Origin: Argentina anserina
Lineage: Eukaryota; Streptophyta; Magnoliopsida; Rosales; Rosaceae
Length of the DNA: 64,000 nt
Reading direction: 5' to 3'
Assembly (NCBI RefSeq): GCF_933775445.1
Contig: NC_065877.1
Location: forward strand, 25,048,001 to 25,112,000
Shown here one piece after another: positions 51,128-63,400 of the stretch (position 1 is its first letter; each line of letters starts with the position of its first letter). The notes beneath the pieces are model-generated. The model had not been told where the DNA came from, searched no databases, and saw only the letters and a list, made by a program, of their open reading frames with translations. Made by a program: the position numbers and the translations under genes.

Positions 51128-51535
51128 TCTCAAATGCGGAGGTCCGCACCAATGATTTTGGTGCGGATTTCCATCTTTTTACCACTTTTTGATCGAATTT
51201 TCTCATCTTCACCGTCTAGTATCTAGATAATATTGTGTAGATCATCTCTGCAAATTTTCAGCCAATTTGGTAATCGTTAAGGCCCTCAAAATCGAATAAC
51301 AAATGGACGGACCGAATTCTGTCGAACCGTTACCGTTCATATTTTTAACAGAAAAACGCAATTTTGAGGGCCTTAGCGATTATCAAATTAGCTGAAATTT
51401 TGCAGAGATGATCTACACAATATTATCTAGATATTAGACGGTGGAGATGAGAAAATTTGATCAAAAGTGGTAAAAAGATGGAAATCCGCACCAAAATCTT
51501 GGTGCGGACCTCCGCAGCCAAGAAGGGCTGATATA
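51128..51535. mobile_element. Long-hairpin element B in a TA microsatellite
   Basis: The inverted arms have the terminal motif GCGGAGGTCCGCACCA and an inner TTGGTGCGGA, so each end is itself a small hairpin. An internal block (AGATCATCTCTGCAAATTTT) resembles AGATCATCTCTATAAAGTTT of element A, suggesting common ancestry. The termini resemble those of the C elements. Confidence 0.75.
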
Positions 51536-51537
51536 CA

Positions 51538-51911
51538 GGCTGTTTCAGGTGCGGTTGTCCGCACCGTGCGGATTCACCGATTCCGGCGACGGCAAGCCGC
51601 AACGGCGCGGTGGACCAGCACAGCCACATTACCCACCTCCAGGCGATCTCGTATTTGCTGGTTGGAGCTCTATCGGTGACCCACGATGGCCGGAATCTGC
51701 AAAACTCAAGTTTCTAGGCAGATTCTGGCGATTTTGCGATTTCAGCCGCCGTGGGTAGCCAATGGAGCTCCGACCGGCACAAACGGGATTGCCTAGAGGT
51801 GAGGAGTGCAGATGTGCTGGTCTGCCCCGCCGTTGCGGCCTGCCATCGCTAGACTCGGTGAATTTATACTTTACATAAGGTACATACGGTCCGCACTTGA
51901 AAGTTCTCATA
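51538..51911. mobile_element. Long-hairpin element C2 (relative of the SHH1-intron copy)
   Basis: The left half reads GGTGCGGTTGTCCGCACCGT, then ATTCCGGCGACGGCAAGCCG and GGACCAGCACAGCC. The right half holds the reverse-complement equivalents in more decayed form. The same order of GC-rich motifs is found in C1 (12164-12533). It directly abuts element B and is followed by TATATATAT. Confidence 0.65.
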
Positions 51912-52053
51912 TATATATATCTATGAAATCAATTCAAATTGTATACATAATCAGATGTAATGACATTCTGAACTTCTGGAGTACAACAAATTATACTGCA
52001 AACTTTAGCTTGTTCCAAAACTTTTAGTCACCTACTGTAGTAAGTACGTACGT

Positions 52054-54294
52054 CTACGTATATAAATTGAAAGCGAGTGTTTCATTTGTCTTCAAGCAAG
52101 ATACTTGGGGAACAGTTGAGCTACAAGTCCCATTCGCATTGATACAAGAGGCAGAAATGTTCTGATCAGCATCTGCCGAAGTGATATTGATCTGCTTCAT
52201 CACAATGTTAGTACAACCTGACATTTCTGTGCAGTTGAATACAATCGCCTCCGAACTCGAAGAAGTTCCTTGAAAATCACTATATGTAACATTACTCACT
52301 TCTACTGCCTGAGTCTATTATACATGTTGAACATAGTATAACGAACACGGTTAGAATAATAGTCACTTCAACCAAATTTACTATAAGGTATGAAAATAGA
52401 AAACCCACCGAACTTGGACAGTCATGCCTGCCGTTACAATAATGTTGGTCAATGATGATAGGATGCTTCGCGTCTATTAGTGTTATTTGTTCAAATGTTA
52501 TATTCCTAGCGTAGCCAGAACCACCCTAAAATGCCAAAAAAAAAAAAAAAACAACAACAACAGTTTCATAACCATCAGACACTACAGAAGTTACACTTGT
52601 ACAGAAAACAAAATTAGATAAAAATAATTTTAGCAACAATAATACCAATTACCTGCCATGTCTTAATTCTAGCTCCATTTTGTGTACCATTGAAACTACA
52701 ATTTCGTACGAGTATATTTTCTGCTGTCTGGTGACTTTTTTTGACACCTAAACTTCCCACACTTTGAAAAATACAAGGACAAGTTGGAGACTTATCACCA
52801 TGGTATGCATTCCAACCAATATTCACGTATGCATATAATTATATAGTTGCAACATGTATACAAACCTAATCCCATGACCAGGTCCACATGCAATATTGGA
52901 GATATTGATGAAGGATGAACCATTGTTAATGGCAATACAATCATCACCTGTTGTAAGAATTCCCAAAAGAAAACTATTTGATGAGAATTACATCAAACCT
53001 AATGAATGATGTATAAGGTTGATGGATAAACTCACAAATGCTTGAAAGAGAATTAAGATTACCAGTTGCTATTATTGAGTCATGAATATTGACATATGTT
53101 GAGACAGAGATGTCTATGCCATCTGTGTTAGGACTATCTTCAGGTGCATGAATATAAAGATTGGAGATAGTAACATTATTGCTATGGGTGAGACTAATAT
53201 GAGCCATTGGACTGTCAACGTGTGTAAGTCCAGTTAACCAAAGATGATCGCATCTTGAAAAGTGTAGAGCCTGCAACATAATATGCATTTTAGAAAAAAG
53301 GTCAAGTTAGAAGATGATCGACAAAAGGCGACATTTTCATAATATGATCGATGCATATTTCATAGACGTATCGCTCACCTTTGGTCGTCTGCATTTAGCT
53401 TTGCTCACCTGCATATGAGTGATCATTTCAGGGTCAGCTGAGACCTGAGAGACTCGGAGAAGTTCTACATTAACTTGTATATATACACATTATACACATA
53501 CATAAGAAAGTCAGGATAATAAGAAAAGGTATTAAGTAGCAATAGTTTACACGTAAGGACATCAGATGGTCACTAGCTATTGATGAATGGGGGGGGGGGG
53601 GGGGGGGGACAATAATTTACATAGATTATTACTTTTTTAGGATGGGAGGTAGTATTATTGCTCCACCAAAGTGAACCTTGGCCATTTATTTCTCCTGTTC
53701 CATTTATGATGAGGTTGCTCAAATTTACGAAGGATAACCAATATTCTACACACGTATCACCCCCTTTCCATTCATCTGGATTTTTTGGTGCCACGATTTT
53801 CCCCATAATCTGCAACAGGAAAAGAATGTTATAGTTGTATATATATGATTCAGGAATCAGGATTTATATTGTTGGACTTTTGCTTCAGTTTCCTACCTCA
53901 ACCCGGATACCGTCGCTAGAATCGCAAGGACCTACGAAGATGGTAGGTTGCAAAAGGAATGTCTTCTCTGCTGGTATTACTAATGTTGGTGACCCTTCAC
54001 TAGCGTTATTAGTTGAACATGAAGCATTCCATGCTTCTATGAATGCCTGTTTATAATTAAGCATATACTGACATACTAATTCTTAAGAACTATATACAAT
54101 AACATATGAAAGAAATATGATTGATAATTAAACTTTACCGCAGAATCATCTGTTTCGCCATCTCCAGCAGCACCATAATCAATTACATTAAAAGTTGTTT
54201 GCCCGTGTCCAAAACTAAAATTTGATGACGCAATAGCATAAAGCATCATATAGCAAAGTATATTCCTCATGTTTAAAGACTTCGACCTAAGCAT
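52054..54294 (-). CDS. Polygalacturonase-like GH28 protein
   Basis: Nine exons in transcript order: 54294-54139, 54046-53897, 53809-53633, 53408-53379, 53270-53063, 52947-52866, 52761-52653, 52525-52409, 52308-52054, total 1284 nt, 427 aa. An N-terminal hydrophobic leader (ILCYMMLYAIASSNFSFG) fits secretion. The GH28 beta-helix has all four catalytic motifs: NTDG (SPNTDGIDIS), DD (DDCIAIN), GHG (GPGHGI) and RIK (ARIKTW). The catalytic aspartates and histidine are thus present, so it is probably active in cutting cell-wall homogalacturonan. The 30-nt exon 4 (53379-53408) was needed to keep the frame and supplies CRRPK. The start at 54294 is used; an internal Met eight codons later is an alternative. 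Intron 3 holds a run of about 20 Gs. Confidence 0.88.
53589..53608. repeat. Poly-G tract in polygalacturonase intron 3
   Basis: About twenty consecutive Gs lie close to the exon 3 donor site. The exact length may be unreliable because such runs are hard to sequence. Confidence 0.9.
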
Positions 54295-54797
54295 TTCAAA
54301 TTGAAAGAGTGATACAATTGCACAGTAGAACCTGATCGACAGCTATACAACCATGCCATGTTTATATATGCAAGGACTGATTAAGGGTGAAATGAATATA
54401 TGCATGCCATGTTTTTTTATTCATGAATTCACATTTATTTCAGTGTATTTCTATTGTTTCGTTATCAAACAAGTCAGATTAGTTTCTTAATCCATATAAA
54501 TGCTATTTTGACTGATTGAATTTTCAGTTTTAGGTAAAGAACTAGAGCACCTCTCAAACTGTTTCCTCTAATCTAACCGCGTTTAGGCAGTGACATAGCC
54601 AGAATTCTCCATTAGAAATATCGAATTTCATATACGAAGAAAGTGAAATTGTTATGGCCATTCTTTAGCGATAACACAAAATTTTTTTTCTCAAGAAAAC
54701 AATATAAACAAGTTTTCAATGATTTTCCTTAGATCATTTAAATGTTGGAATTGAATTTCTCTTTTGTTTAATGTCTATAGCTAGGGCATGACAGGGA
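54295..54797. other. Upstream region of the polygalacturonase gene
   Basis: Non-coding AT-rich DNA that should include the promoter on the minus strand. No clear element was assigned. Confidence 0.4.
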
Positions 54798-54819
54798 GTT
54801 ACAACCCAATAAGTTGGTG

Positions 54820-54865
<46 letters not shown>

Positions 54866-54920
54866 CTCTCAAATATATTATGATCATAATATATCTGAGA
54901 GTTATGTTGGGGTTGTAACA
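54798..54920. repeat. Inverted repeat enclosing (TA)n and a 44-bp near-perfect palindrome
   Basis: GTTACAACCCAATAAG at the left pairs with the reverse complement of TTGGGGTTGTAAC at the right. Between them lie a (TA)n run (about 54822-54861) and a palindrome (54862-54905, centre ATGATCAT, ends ATAACTCTC/GAGAGTTAT). This may be another small element associated with a TA microsatellite. Confidence 0.7.
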
Positions 54921-55066
54921 ATGTTGCAATTTTCTTCTCTTTATGATATGTAGTGACTCATATATAAGCACTTTTTTTTTTCAATCCAACGTCAATTCAT
55001 TTGTATTTTAACAGACAAAACTAAGATAATACACCTAAAGGCGGACAAAAAGAGATATCTCTTCTT

Positions 55067-55400
55067 ACTCAAATAATTAGCCATCACTAAGCAAAAGTAG
55101 CTAACAACTAGCAAATCCTAGTAAAACTAGTCAACCAAGCCAAGATTCACCCATCTTTTCATGGTCATGGAGCATAAGACTAACAACATATAATGTAGAA
55201 GATCTAAATAAATTTTAACAACCACACCATACTCAAATAATTACCTATCACGAAGCAAAACTAGCTAACAACTAGCAATTCCTAGGTAAAACTATCCAAC
55301 CAAGCCAAGATTCACCCACCTTTTCATGGTCATGAAACACAAAACTAACAGCATACATACGATGTAGAAGATCTAAATAATTTTTAACAACCACACAATT
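55067..55400. repeat. Tandem duplication, two units of about 165 bp
   Basis: Unit 1 (55067-55230) and unit 2 (55231-55400) both begin ACTCAAATAATTA and share long blocks such as AACCAAGCCAAGATTCACCC and CTTTTCATGGTCATG. They differ by scattered substitutions. No ORF spans them. Confidence 0.85.
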
Positions 55401-56449
55401 GTATAACTGCAACGCGACTCAAGTTAAACTAAAGGAGAATGGGCCATAAAAACTCAATCCAACCAAGCCCACACTAGAGCAACGCCATTCATGGTAGACG
55501 CACAAGTCAAGACCCAAAATCTCACGGGCCCAAAGAGAAGCCCCGTCACAACAACAGCCCAAATCAAAACCCAAAAAGCCTAAAAGAGACTTGATGAGTC
55601 CCCAACTTCGCTAGATTGGCTCTATTGCTACGAGAGGATACCAATCCCACCGCCGTCGTAACAGCTGCCACTGTAGTTACAAAAATCTCCATCGTTACAA
55701 GCCTCCCCACCGTAAAAAGCTGCAGTGCAACCTCCTTTATGCCAGACTTCCACTGAGTTAAACCCTTCAAATCAATAGTCGATCTAACATCACCGTCACA
55801 CTTCACCCCAGTGAGATACAAGGCATTAGACCTGTCGCTGCCATTGCCAATCTAAAAACCTAGAACTAGTAATGGTCCTCTCCCCTAGAGACTCTACTCA
55901 TCCTTGTTAATCTGATAAGGAATCGGCGACGCCATCGCCAAATCTCCACCACCATCAGTAGGCACAACACCCGAGCAAGGAGACACCCCACCCATGAACC
56001 TACCGATGAAGAGGAGGAAGAAGGAAAGGCATGGATACCCTCACCAGTCCAAATTTTATTGCCCAGAAGCAATCAATTTGCTGAGCCATTGCCGAGAGGT
56101 TGCGTTCGTAGGGTTTCGAGAGACAGAGTGTGCGAGAGCATTTTTTCTCTACTTTTTTTTAACGTATAATCATTTGCTCGGTGACACTTATATTATTAAT
56201 TAACATGTTCATCATTTTTTTTCATCTTTTTCGAAAAATTATCTCTCGATCCTTTCTTTCTATCTATTGAAATGTGATCACGTGTTATACAATTTTGAGA
56301 AGTGTTTTACTCTTTAAATTTTTCCATGGGAATGAATCAAGCAATTATAAAATACAAGCTTGCGAGAGTGTACGCTTACAAAGATGTGTGATTGCTCTAC
56401 CTTGGACGATAATGGTGGTTTTTTAAGGCAAAGCACCTAGCACAAGTTA
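55401..56449. other. Unassigned, possibly LINE-derived, non-coding DNA
   Basis: Several short overlapping minus ORFs (55564-56072) are Gly/Val-rich but match no domain. Their position next to a LINE RNase H fragment makes a LINE leader possible. This is inference only. Confidence 0.25.
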
Positions 56450-56880
56450 GGTGTCGCAAATATTATTGATAATATTGGAATTTGACGCCAAGGGGAACGT
56501 AGTGCTTAAACCTCGTAGTATCGTACACCCATCCTCAATAAGGATATCAAGAATAACATCTGGTGTATCATCAATCCAAATATCATCTATTCTAGAATTA
56601 CTATCAAGGGTAACTAATCTATTCTACTCCGTTTGCTTCTCTAAACACATGCCGAATAAGAATGAAATTAAAGCATTGCATAAAGTACTTGCAATCTTCA
56701 ATGACCATGACAATTTCTGACAAGTCTTCTACTTCGTTAGTCAATGCTGCTAAAGTCACCGCACTATCACTCAACTTCTACCTCCTGCCATTGCTGGTGG
56801 ATAGCTAGGAGAAAGCCAGCCCGAATAGCCTGCATCTCCATTGCTCTACCTTGGACGATAATAGTAGTTAGGGGGTGATA
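56450..56880 (-). pseudogene. LINE-type RNase H domain remnant
   Basis: On the minus strand the translation contains AMEMQAIRAGFLLAIHQQWQ near 56800, where plant LINE RNase H has its 'A...GL..A...G...v..E' helix. A second block DDTPDVILDILIEDG (about 56540) is typical of the end of such domains before the stop. Frameshifts and stops lie between them. A 21-bp phrase (TGCTCTACCTTGGACGATAA) occurs twice, at about 56393 and 56841. No reverse transcriptase is adjacent. Confidence 0.5.
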
Positions 56881-58783
56881 AATTGGAGATATTTAGTGCG
56901 GCAAAAAAAAAAGGCCCATCCCATTTTTTCTTCAGGCCACACAAAAAAATCTTTTCATATAAGGTATTTCCTACATTTAAGTGATGTTCTTCATAAAAGC
57001 ATGTGTATGTACGAAGGTCTAATCATACTTATGACTGAATAATAGCCATGAGAGCTCTGAGATACCGGATCTTAATCTAGGTTCAAAAATAATTGTGTCT
57101 GATGGCACGTCTTTTGATGTTGTTGTCGAACATATGTAATGGCCGGTCAATTAGTGGTCTAGCTAATTGGCAGGTTGGTGGTGGTGAACCGCAAGAGGGT
57201 GGCGGATATGTTTTCTAGTTAGAGATGCTGCTCATGTTTCTACATTGCTTTGGTTGTTCTTGACGGTGCTTATGGTGTCACTAGTCGGGATTTTGTTGGC
57301 AGGTGGGAGCTGGTGCTGGTGTGTTGGTACAAAATAGGGAAGCGACAGAGGGCGATATTTTCCCTAAATTGCTTCATGAATCTGGGTCAGCTCTTGTTGC
57401 CTCAGTGCTGAATTGATTTATGAAGCTACACTTTGCCACAAATGAGTAGTGGCCTTTGATGGCGACCGTCAACGTTGATCAGATTACCTCGTGGTCAAAG
57501 GTAGTGGCATGTCGCCTATGATCATAGTGGATTGTCCTTTGGTGATCCAAAGAGGTGGGCATGTCCTTAATGGGCCTGGACTAGGTTATTTAGGTTGTCT
57601 TAAACTTCTTGGCTCAAGTCCATTTTTTTGGTTTTTTTTAATTGGATTTTTCATCCCTCATCCTTATGTGAGGTAATGAGGGTTTAGGGTGTCAGTAATT
57701 TTGGATCGTCAGCGCGCGTTGTTGTTAGGTGTGTTATATTATTATGTGTGTCAGCTCTAAAGAATATTATAATGTTCATTCATAAATTCTTAGTGAATGT
57801 AACAGGGATGATAGTCTGTGGAATATATGTTAGCGGTTTTGGTATATAGTGTTTAGTTTGTAGAATGGTTTTCTTCTTAAGATTGGTCGTGAGGAGATAT
57901 CGACTGTCTCGTTACATATGAACCTTTTAGGTTCTTGTCCCATTGTCCATTGTAATAATTGGTATTTGGTAGGCACTTTTAGCACTTTGATCTCCCTATT
58001 GTAATGTTGAATTCTATTAAGAGGGTTCTATTTGCACATCCTATATTGTTATTTGTACCTCATTGCAAAATAAATCTCTTAATTAATTTTAGCTTTTACA
58101 ATTAATTAAATATACCTCCTCTTATTTATCATAATACCCTATTGTTCTATTAATTTGGATTGGGAGAAAAGAAGCGAAGAAATATATAAAACTCATCTTT
58201 GAAACTGAACAACGACATATAATATTCCCCTAACTGTTTCTCCTCTCTTTTTTCATCAAAGGGTTTCAATTTCTCCCCAATTTGAATTAGTTCTTCATCT
58301 TTTTTTCTAAATTAGTTCTTCGTATTTGTTAAATTTCAATCTACACCCATTGCAATCGAAGCTCTGATGGTCATTGACTTTTCCGGTAACGACAATTCAC
58401 ATCACCGACGACAGGAGAATTCAACTTTTAGAGTTGAGTTTTCGTGAATTTGACAAATTTTGGGGGTTTTGGTAGGTTTGAGGTTTTTGGGAGGTGGGTT
58501 TTGATCATTGTTTGATATATGTTTTATCCATATTTGTATTTTCATTTGAGTTCAGTTAAGCACAAATAGAAAAATTAAAGAGGCACAAACAACAATATAA
58601 GAGGTGCAAATGGAACTCCTCTATTAATATAATTTTATTTTTCTCCAAAAATAAACCCTCCTCGTAAGGGACTGTTTTAATTTTTTTAAGGGACTTCAAA
58701 CTCGGATATATTAAGAATTTACAAGTTTGCACCAAACCCTAATCCAACAATTCTAACTTTCTAATATATCTCTGGCCAACAAG
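56881..58783. other. Unassigned sequence
   Basis: The first part (about 57040-57700) is GC-richer than average and looks coding-derived but has stops in all frames. The rest is AT-rich. No family could be named. The stretch just before 58784 would be the leader of the virus-like ORF. Confidence 0.3.
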
Positions 58784-59423
58784 ATGACCTCTATCGTTGA
58801 AGAGATCATAGCCTACGGCCGCCTCCCTCTGACTCCTTACAACACCGTCTCCGCCCCCGTCGTCCATGACATCGACCAAGACCTTCTCAAGCGAATCTAC
58901 ACCTTTTTGGACCCCCTCACCGACCAATACGCCGGCACCATGTCTGACATCACCACCACCATCAACAACGACATTGGCTCCCCCGTCGACTTCGCTATGT
59001 GGAGCTGCTACAACCGCTCCGCAAAAGGTGGTCATGCTCTACACTTACATAGCCTTCACTTCTCGAATAAACCCAGAAGCGTTGTGCACCACGTCTCAAA
59101 CGGAGTTCCCTACCTTTGTCGCCTCTACCATTCGAAGTATCAGACTTCTCAGCATCATCGACTCTGACACTGAGTTTTGCCTCATTTACGCCACTACCAC
59201 CTCGAAAATGAACACTTACGGCAGAGCTGCCACTCAATGGCTGAACTGGATGTCGTATGATCGGTTGATAACTGCCCTCCGAGCCTGCGGGGTCAAATGC
59301 TCCGCCGTTAATGACGCAATGGACCCTGCCAGCAGTTACGGCTCTTTCTGGACGACTTGTCGTTTGATTGCGAATGAGGGTTTGTACAACTTATTTGGGA
59401 CTGTTCATCAATCCCACTACACT
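58784..59423 (+). pseudogene. Endogenous viral element: partitivirus (cryptic virus) coat-protein-like
   Basis: An ORF opens at 58784. The second frame (58866-59441) carries the best resemblance, so a single-base shift near 59020 (beside an A-run) splits an otherwise long frame. The blocks CTTSQTEFPTFVASTIRSI, MNTYGRAATQWLNW and SSYGSFWTT resemble, as far as I recall the family, coat proteins of plant deltapartitiviruses (segmented dsRNA cryptic viruses that persist without symptoms and have no integrase). Such genes are known to be captured in plant genomes. There is no intron. The copy is decayed by the frameshift and by a hAT-like insertion in its 3' part. An unrelated host gene cannot be excluded without a database search. 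Confidence 0.55.
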
Positions 59424-59953
59424 CAGGGAGGACCTAAGTGAAGCTTAGGGTGGACTCAAGTCCACCCAGATTGTTGGGCAAAGAAAAAAAAACTACTACT
59501 AATTGTAACATAGTTTTTGCTATGTGTGTTTTTTTTCCTTATCTGAAGACTTAGTTTAAATGGTTTCTTATTTCACGATTACCCACCCTACCCGTGTTAA
59601 TTCCTATCAACCCCTTTTGGCTTCATTTTTCTTGTATAATATGTGGGTTTTAAAATTTCTCCTAAAGTATACTAGACTCAATTTGGAAAATTTGCCTCCC
59701 TTGTGTTTAATTTTCAATCTATTTCGTCTTTAAGGCTACCAAGCTAACCTTTATATTTGATATAATATCAATTTAGATTTACATATGTTTTCTTAACTTT
59801 CGTTCTAGTAATTATTCAAATAGTAGTTTTTAATGAGTTCTAGTGTTTTACATCACAATAAATTGCATAAGTATTTTACGAGCTTTTTTTTTTTGCATTA
59901 TATCTTCTTATCATTCAAGTCCACCCCCGTTAGTAATCCTAGGTCCGCCACTG
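59424..59953. mobile_element. hAT-type MITE, 530 bp, inserted in the virus-like ORF
   Basis: The left end reads CAGGGAGGACCTAAGTGAAG and the right end read inward is CAGTGGCGGACCTAGGATTA. Both are followed by a GGGTGGACT-type motif. The flanking octamers ACTACACT (59416-59423) and ATTACACT (59954-59961) match at seven of eight positions. The CAGTGGCGGACC end is a familiar plant hAT-MITE terminus. Part of the left repeat is read as the last codons of the disrupted ORF. Confidence 0.75.
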
Positions 59954-59961
59954 ATTACACT

Positions 59962-60444
59962 AATATCGAGCACGATGTCATTCTCACGACGATTCTATTA
60001 TTGAAAAACTGAACACAAAACTTGCGAAAGGTTTTCTGAAATTCTTCTTGGTGAAAAATAAGTTTACAACTCTAAACTATATATAGAAGAGATTGAAGTA
60101 TTGAAACAGACTTTATCACCCATACTTCTCTTATAAGCACAAGAATAGCCCTTGATCAAAGGAACAGTCAGCACAACAAGCAATATATACATATCAACAC
60201 TAATAAAAGAAGACAAAGGTAAAGTATACAAGTAAACTATTAACAATGATAGATGAGGCTGGAAGGGACACAACAACACCCATCAATCCACTAACTGGAA
60301 TAAATTGGTTATATTACTTGATGATTATTCATACACATATCAACCTATATATATAGTAATTTACCAATCTATCTATCTGTGATTTAGTCTGTGATTCACC
60401 GAGTGAATCACGGGCCGTGTTTCACGCCACTATTCACGCCAACA
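59962..60444 (-). repeat. 3' LTR of the second copia element (outer end approximate)
   Basis: On the minus strand it starts TGTTGGCGTGAATAGTGG directly after a polypurine tract. It contains a TATATATAG box (about 60076) and CT-rich leader-like sequence. The outer CA end could not be fixed; the partner LTR lies beyond the window. Confidence 0.55.
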
Positions 60445-60453
60445 CTCCCCCTC
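60445..60453 (-). other. Polypurine tract of the second copia element
   Basis: On the minus strand this is GAGGGGGAG, between the pol stop codon (with which it overlaps) and the 3' LTR. Confidence 0.85.
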
Positions 60454-63400
60454 AAGTTGGTGCATACATATCAACTATGCCCAACTTGCTAAGTGAATCA
60501 TAAAAAACCCTTTTTAACACTCCTTTTGTGAGCATATCGGCAAGTTTGTCTTCTGTGGAAACAAAAGGAAAACTAATGATCTTTGCGTCTAGCTTCTCTT
60601 TTATAAAATGACGATCAACCTCAACATGTTTTGTACGATCATGTTGCACAGGATTATGTGAAATATCAATAGCTGCCTTGTTGTCACAGTACAGCTGCAT
60701 AGCACATTTAGGCTTAATACCCAAGTCTTGTAGTAAATTTCTAAGCCATAATAATTCGCACACTCCCTGAGCCATATCTCTGTATTCTGCTTCAGCACTA
60801 GATCGAGCTACCACATTTTGTTTCTTACTCCTCCACGTAACAAGATTGCCTCCAACAAAGGTAAAGTACCCTAATGTGGACATCCGATCGGTAATATTTT
60901 CAGCCCAGTCTGCATCTGTGAAGCCACAAATCTCAAGGATATTGTTGTGATTAGAAAACATTACTCTTCTCCCTGGAGCTGACTTCAAGTATCTCAAAAT
61001 TGTCACAACAGCATCCATATGATCCACACTCGGATTATGCATGAACTGACTCACTACACAAACTGCATATGCAACATCTGGCCTAGTATGTGACAAATAA
61101 ATCAGGCGTCCAACTAGCCTCTGATAACGAGTTTTGTCAGTGGGCACTTGATCTGGATACTCTGCTAACTGATGATCCTGCTCAATAGAAGTTATCAATT
61201 GGAGTGCAATCTAACATCCCTGTCTCCGTTAGTAGATCAAGGATGTACTTCCTCTGACACAGATAGATACCATCACTTCCCCGGGCTACCTCAATACCCA
61301 AGAAGTACTTGAGTGTACGTAGGTCCTTCATCTCAAAGTCTGTGGCTAGCTGCTTTTGTAATCTGTCCACCTCAATAGTATCATTACCAGTAACTACCAT
61401 ATCGTCAACATATATGATTAGGGCTGTTACCTTCCCTTGTTGGTGTTTGAGAAATAATGTGTGGTCTGAATTACTCTGCATGTATCCAATTTTCCTCATG
61501 AATTGTGAGAATCTTCCAAACCAAGCACGAGGTGACTGTTTAAGATCATACAAAGACTTTCTCAATCTGCATACGGAGTTACTTGGAGAAGTGGCCACAT
61601 ATCCAGGCGGAAGATCCATGTATACTTCATCTGTTAGTTCTCCATGAAGGAATGCATTCTTAACATCAAACTGCCTAAGTGGCCAGTTCAAGTTAGCAGC
61701 GATAGAGAGCAATACCCGGATAGTGTTTATCTTTGCAACAGGTGCAAATGTCTCATCATAGTCTATGCCATATGCCTGGGTGAACCCCTTTGCTACTAGG
61801 CGTGCTTTATACCAGCTTACTGACCCATCTGGATTATGCTTCACTGTAAACACCCATCAACATCCTACAGTCTTCTTGCCATATGGTGGAGGTACAAGCT
61901 CCTAAGTATTGTTCTTTTGTAATGCTTCCATCTCTTCCTCCATTGCTTTCCTCCATTTTGGATCGCTCAATGCATCCTGCACTTTGTTAGGTACTGATAC
62001 AGTAGATATTTGATTCACAAATGACTCATATGACTTAGATAATCTTTTGGTAGATATAAAATTGGCCACCGGATACTTGGCTTTAATGTGAAGGGTAGGC
62101 TCATATTTTTTTGTTGGTTGACCTCGAGTAGACATATTTGGCAAAACATATTGTCTACTATTAGCCCGAATAGAATGACTAACCTCAGATGAGTGATCTT
62201 CTATACCAGGAGAGCATTGATCATGGGTATAAACAGTAGTACGAGAGACATGAGGGGCAGTTGTGTTGTCAGCTTCTGGTGCCTGAATCTCTTGAGTGAC
62301 GACCTCCGATGGTGCCTGTGTGGCTGACACCTTGGTAATCTCAACAGAACTTTTTACCATATCGACTGGCTCACTTGTCTCCCCCTCTCCATGATACAGC
62401 TCTTCAAAATAGGAATTCTCCCCCTGAAGAGCAGTATCAGAAGAGGAAAAATAACTCATATCCTCAAAAAATGTAACATCCATAGTGACATAGTACTTCC
62501 GAGTAGGGGGATGGTAGCACCGGTACCCTTTCTGATGGCCTCCGTACCAAACAAACACACATTTAACTGCCCGGGCATCTAAATTAGAACGCTGATGTTG
62601 CGGAAGATGAACAAAAGCAACACAACCAAAAACACGGGCAAGAAGATTATGAAAATAGGGTAATTTGACATGAGATGCAAGCACCTCATATGGAACTTTC
62701 CCTTGAAGAACACGAGATGGAAGACGATTAATAAGGTGGGCGGAAGTAATGACAGCATCACCCCACCAAAGGTATTTAGGCATGTGGGCACTAAAAAGAA
62801 TACACCGAGCCATATCAAGTAAATGACGATTTTTCCTTTCAGAAACCCCATTTTGCTCAGGTGTGTAAGGACACGTTGTTTGATGAACAATCCCGTGTGC
62901 GTTAAAGAACTCCTGAAAGACATGATTCACATATTCCCCCCCCCCCCCATTATCAGAACGAAGAACTCGAATGGTAGCATTATATTGTGTTTGGACAGAG
63001 GCATGGAAGGCACGAAAGGCTGGAAAAACCTCATCTTTATTCTTAAGAAGAACAATCCAGGAAAGACGTGTGCAATCATCAATAAAAGACACAAAATAGC
63101 GCATTCCTGACACTTTAGACTCTTTAGAGGGTTCCCAAACATCAGAATGAATTAATTCAAAAGGAATAGAACTTTTAGTAGAAGTACTAGGGGAATAGGT
63201 AGATCGATGACTCTTGCCCAAAACACATATCTCACAACATAAACAAGACTCGTCCACACTAAGAAATAAAGTGGGCATGGATTTTTTCATAACACTAAAA
63301 GATGGATGCCCTAAGCGACGATAACATAACCAAACTTCACTTAGCTTGTCAGAAGTGGAGAGTAAAGCGGTCCGAGACTGTCCCCCTGGTTTTTCCCCTG

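Noticed and set aside
50542..51226. Two nearly identical ORFs in opposite strands (MVKKFDRKVCQN...)
   Set aside because: They are the two arms of hairpin element A read from each side, not genes.
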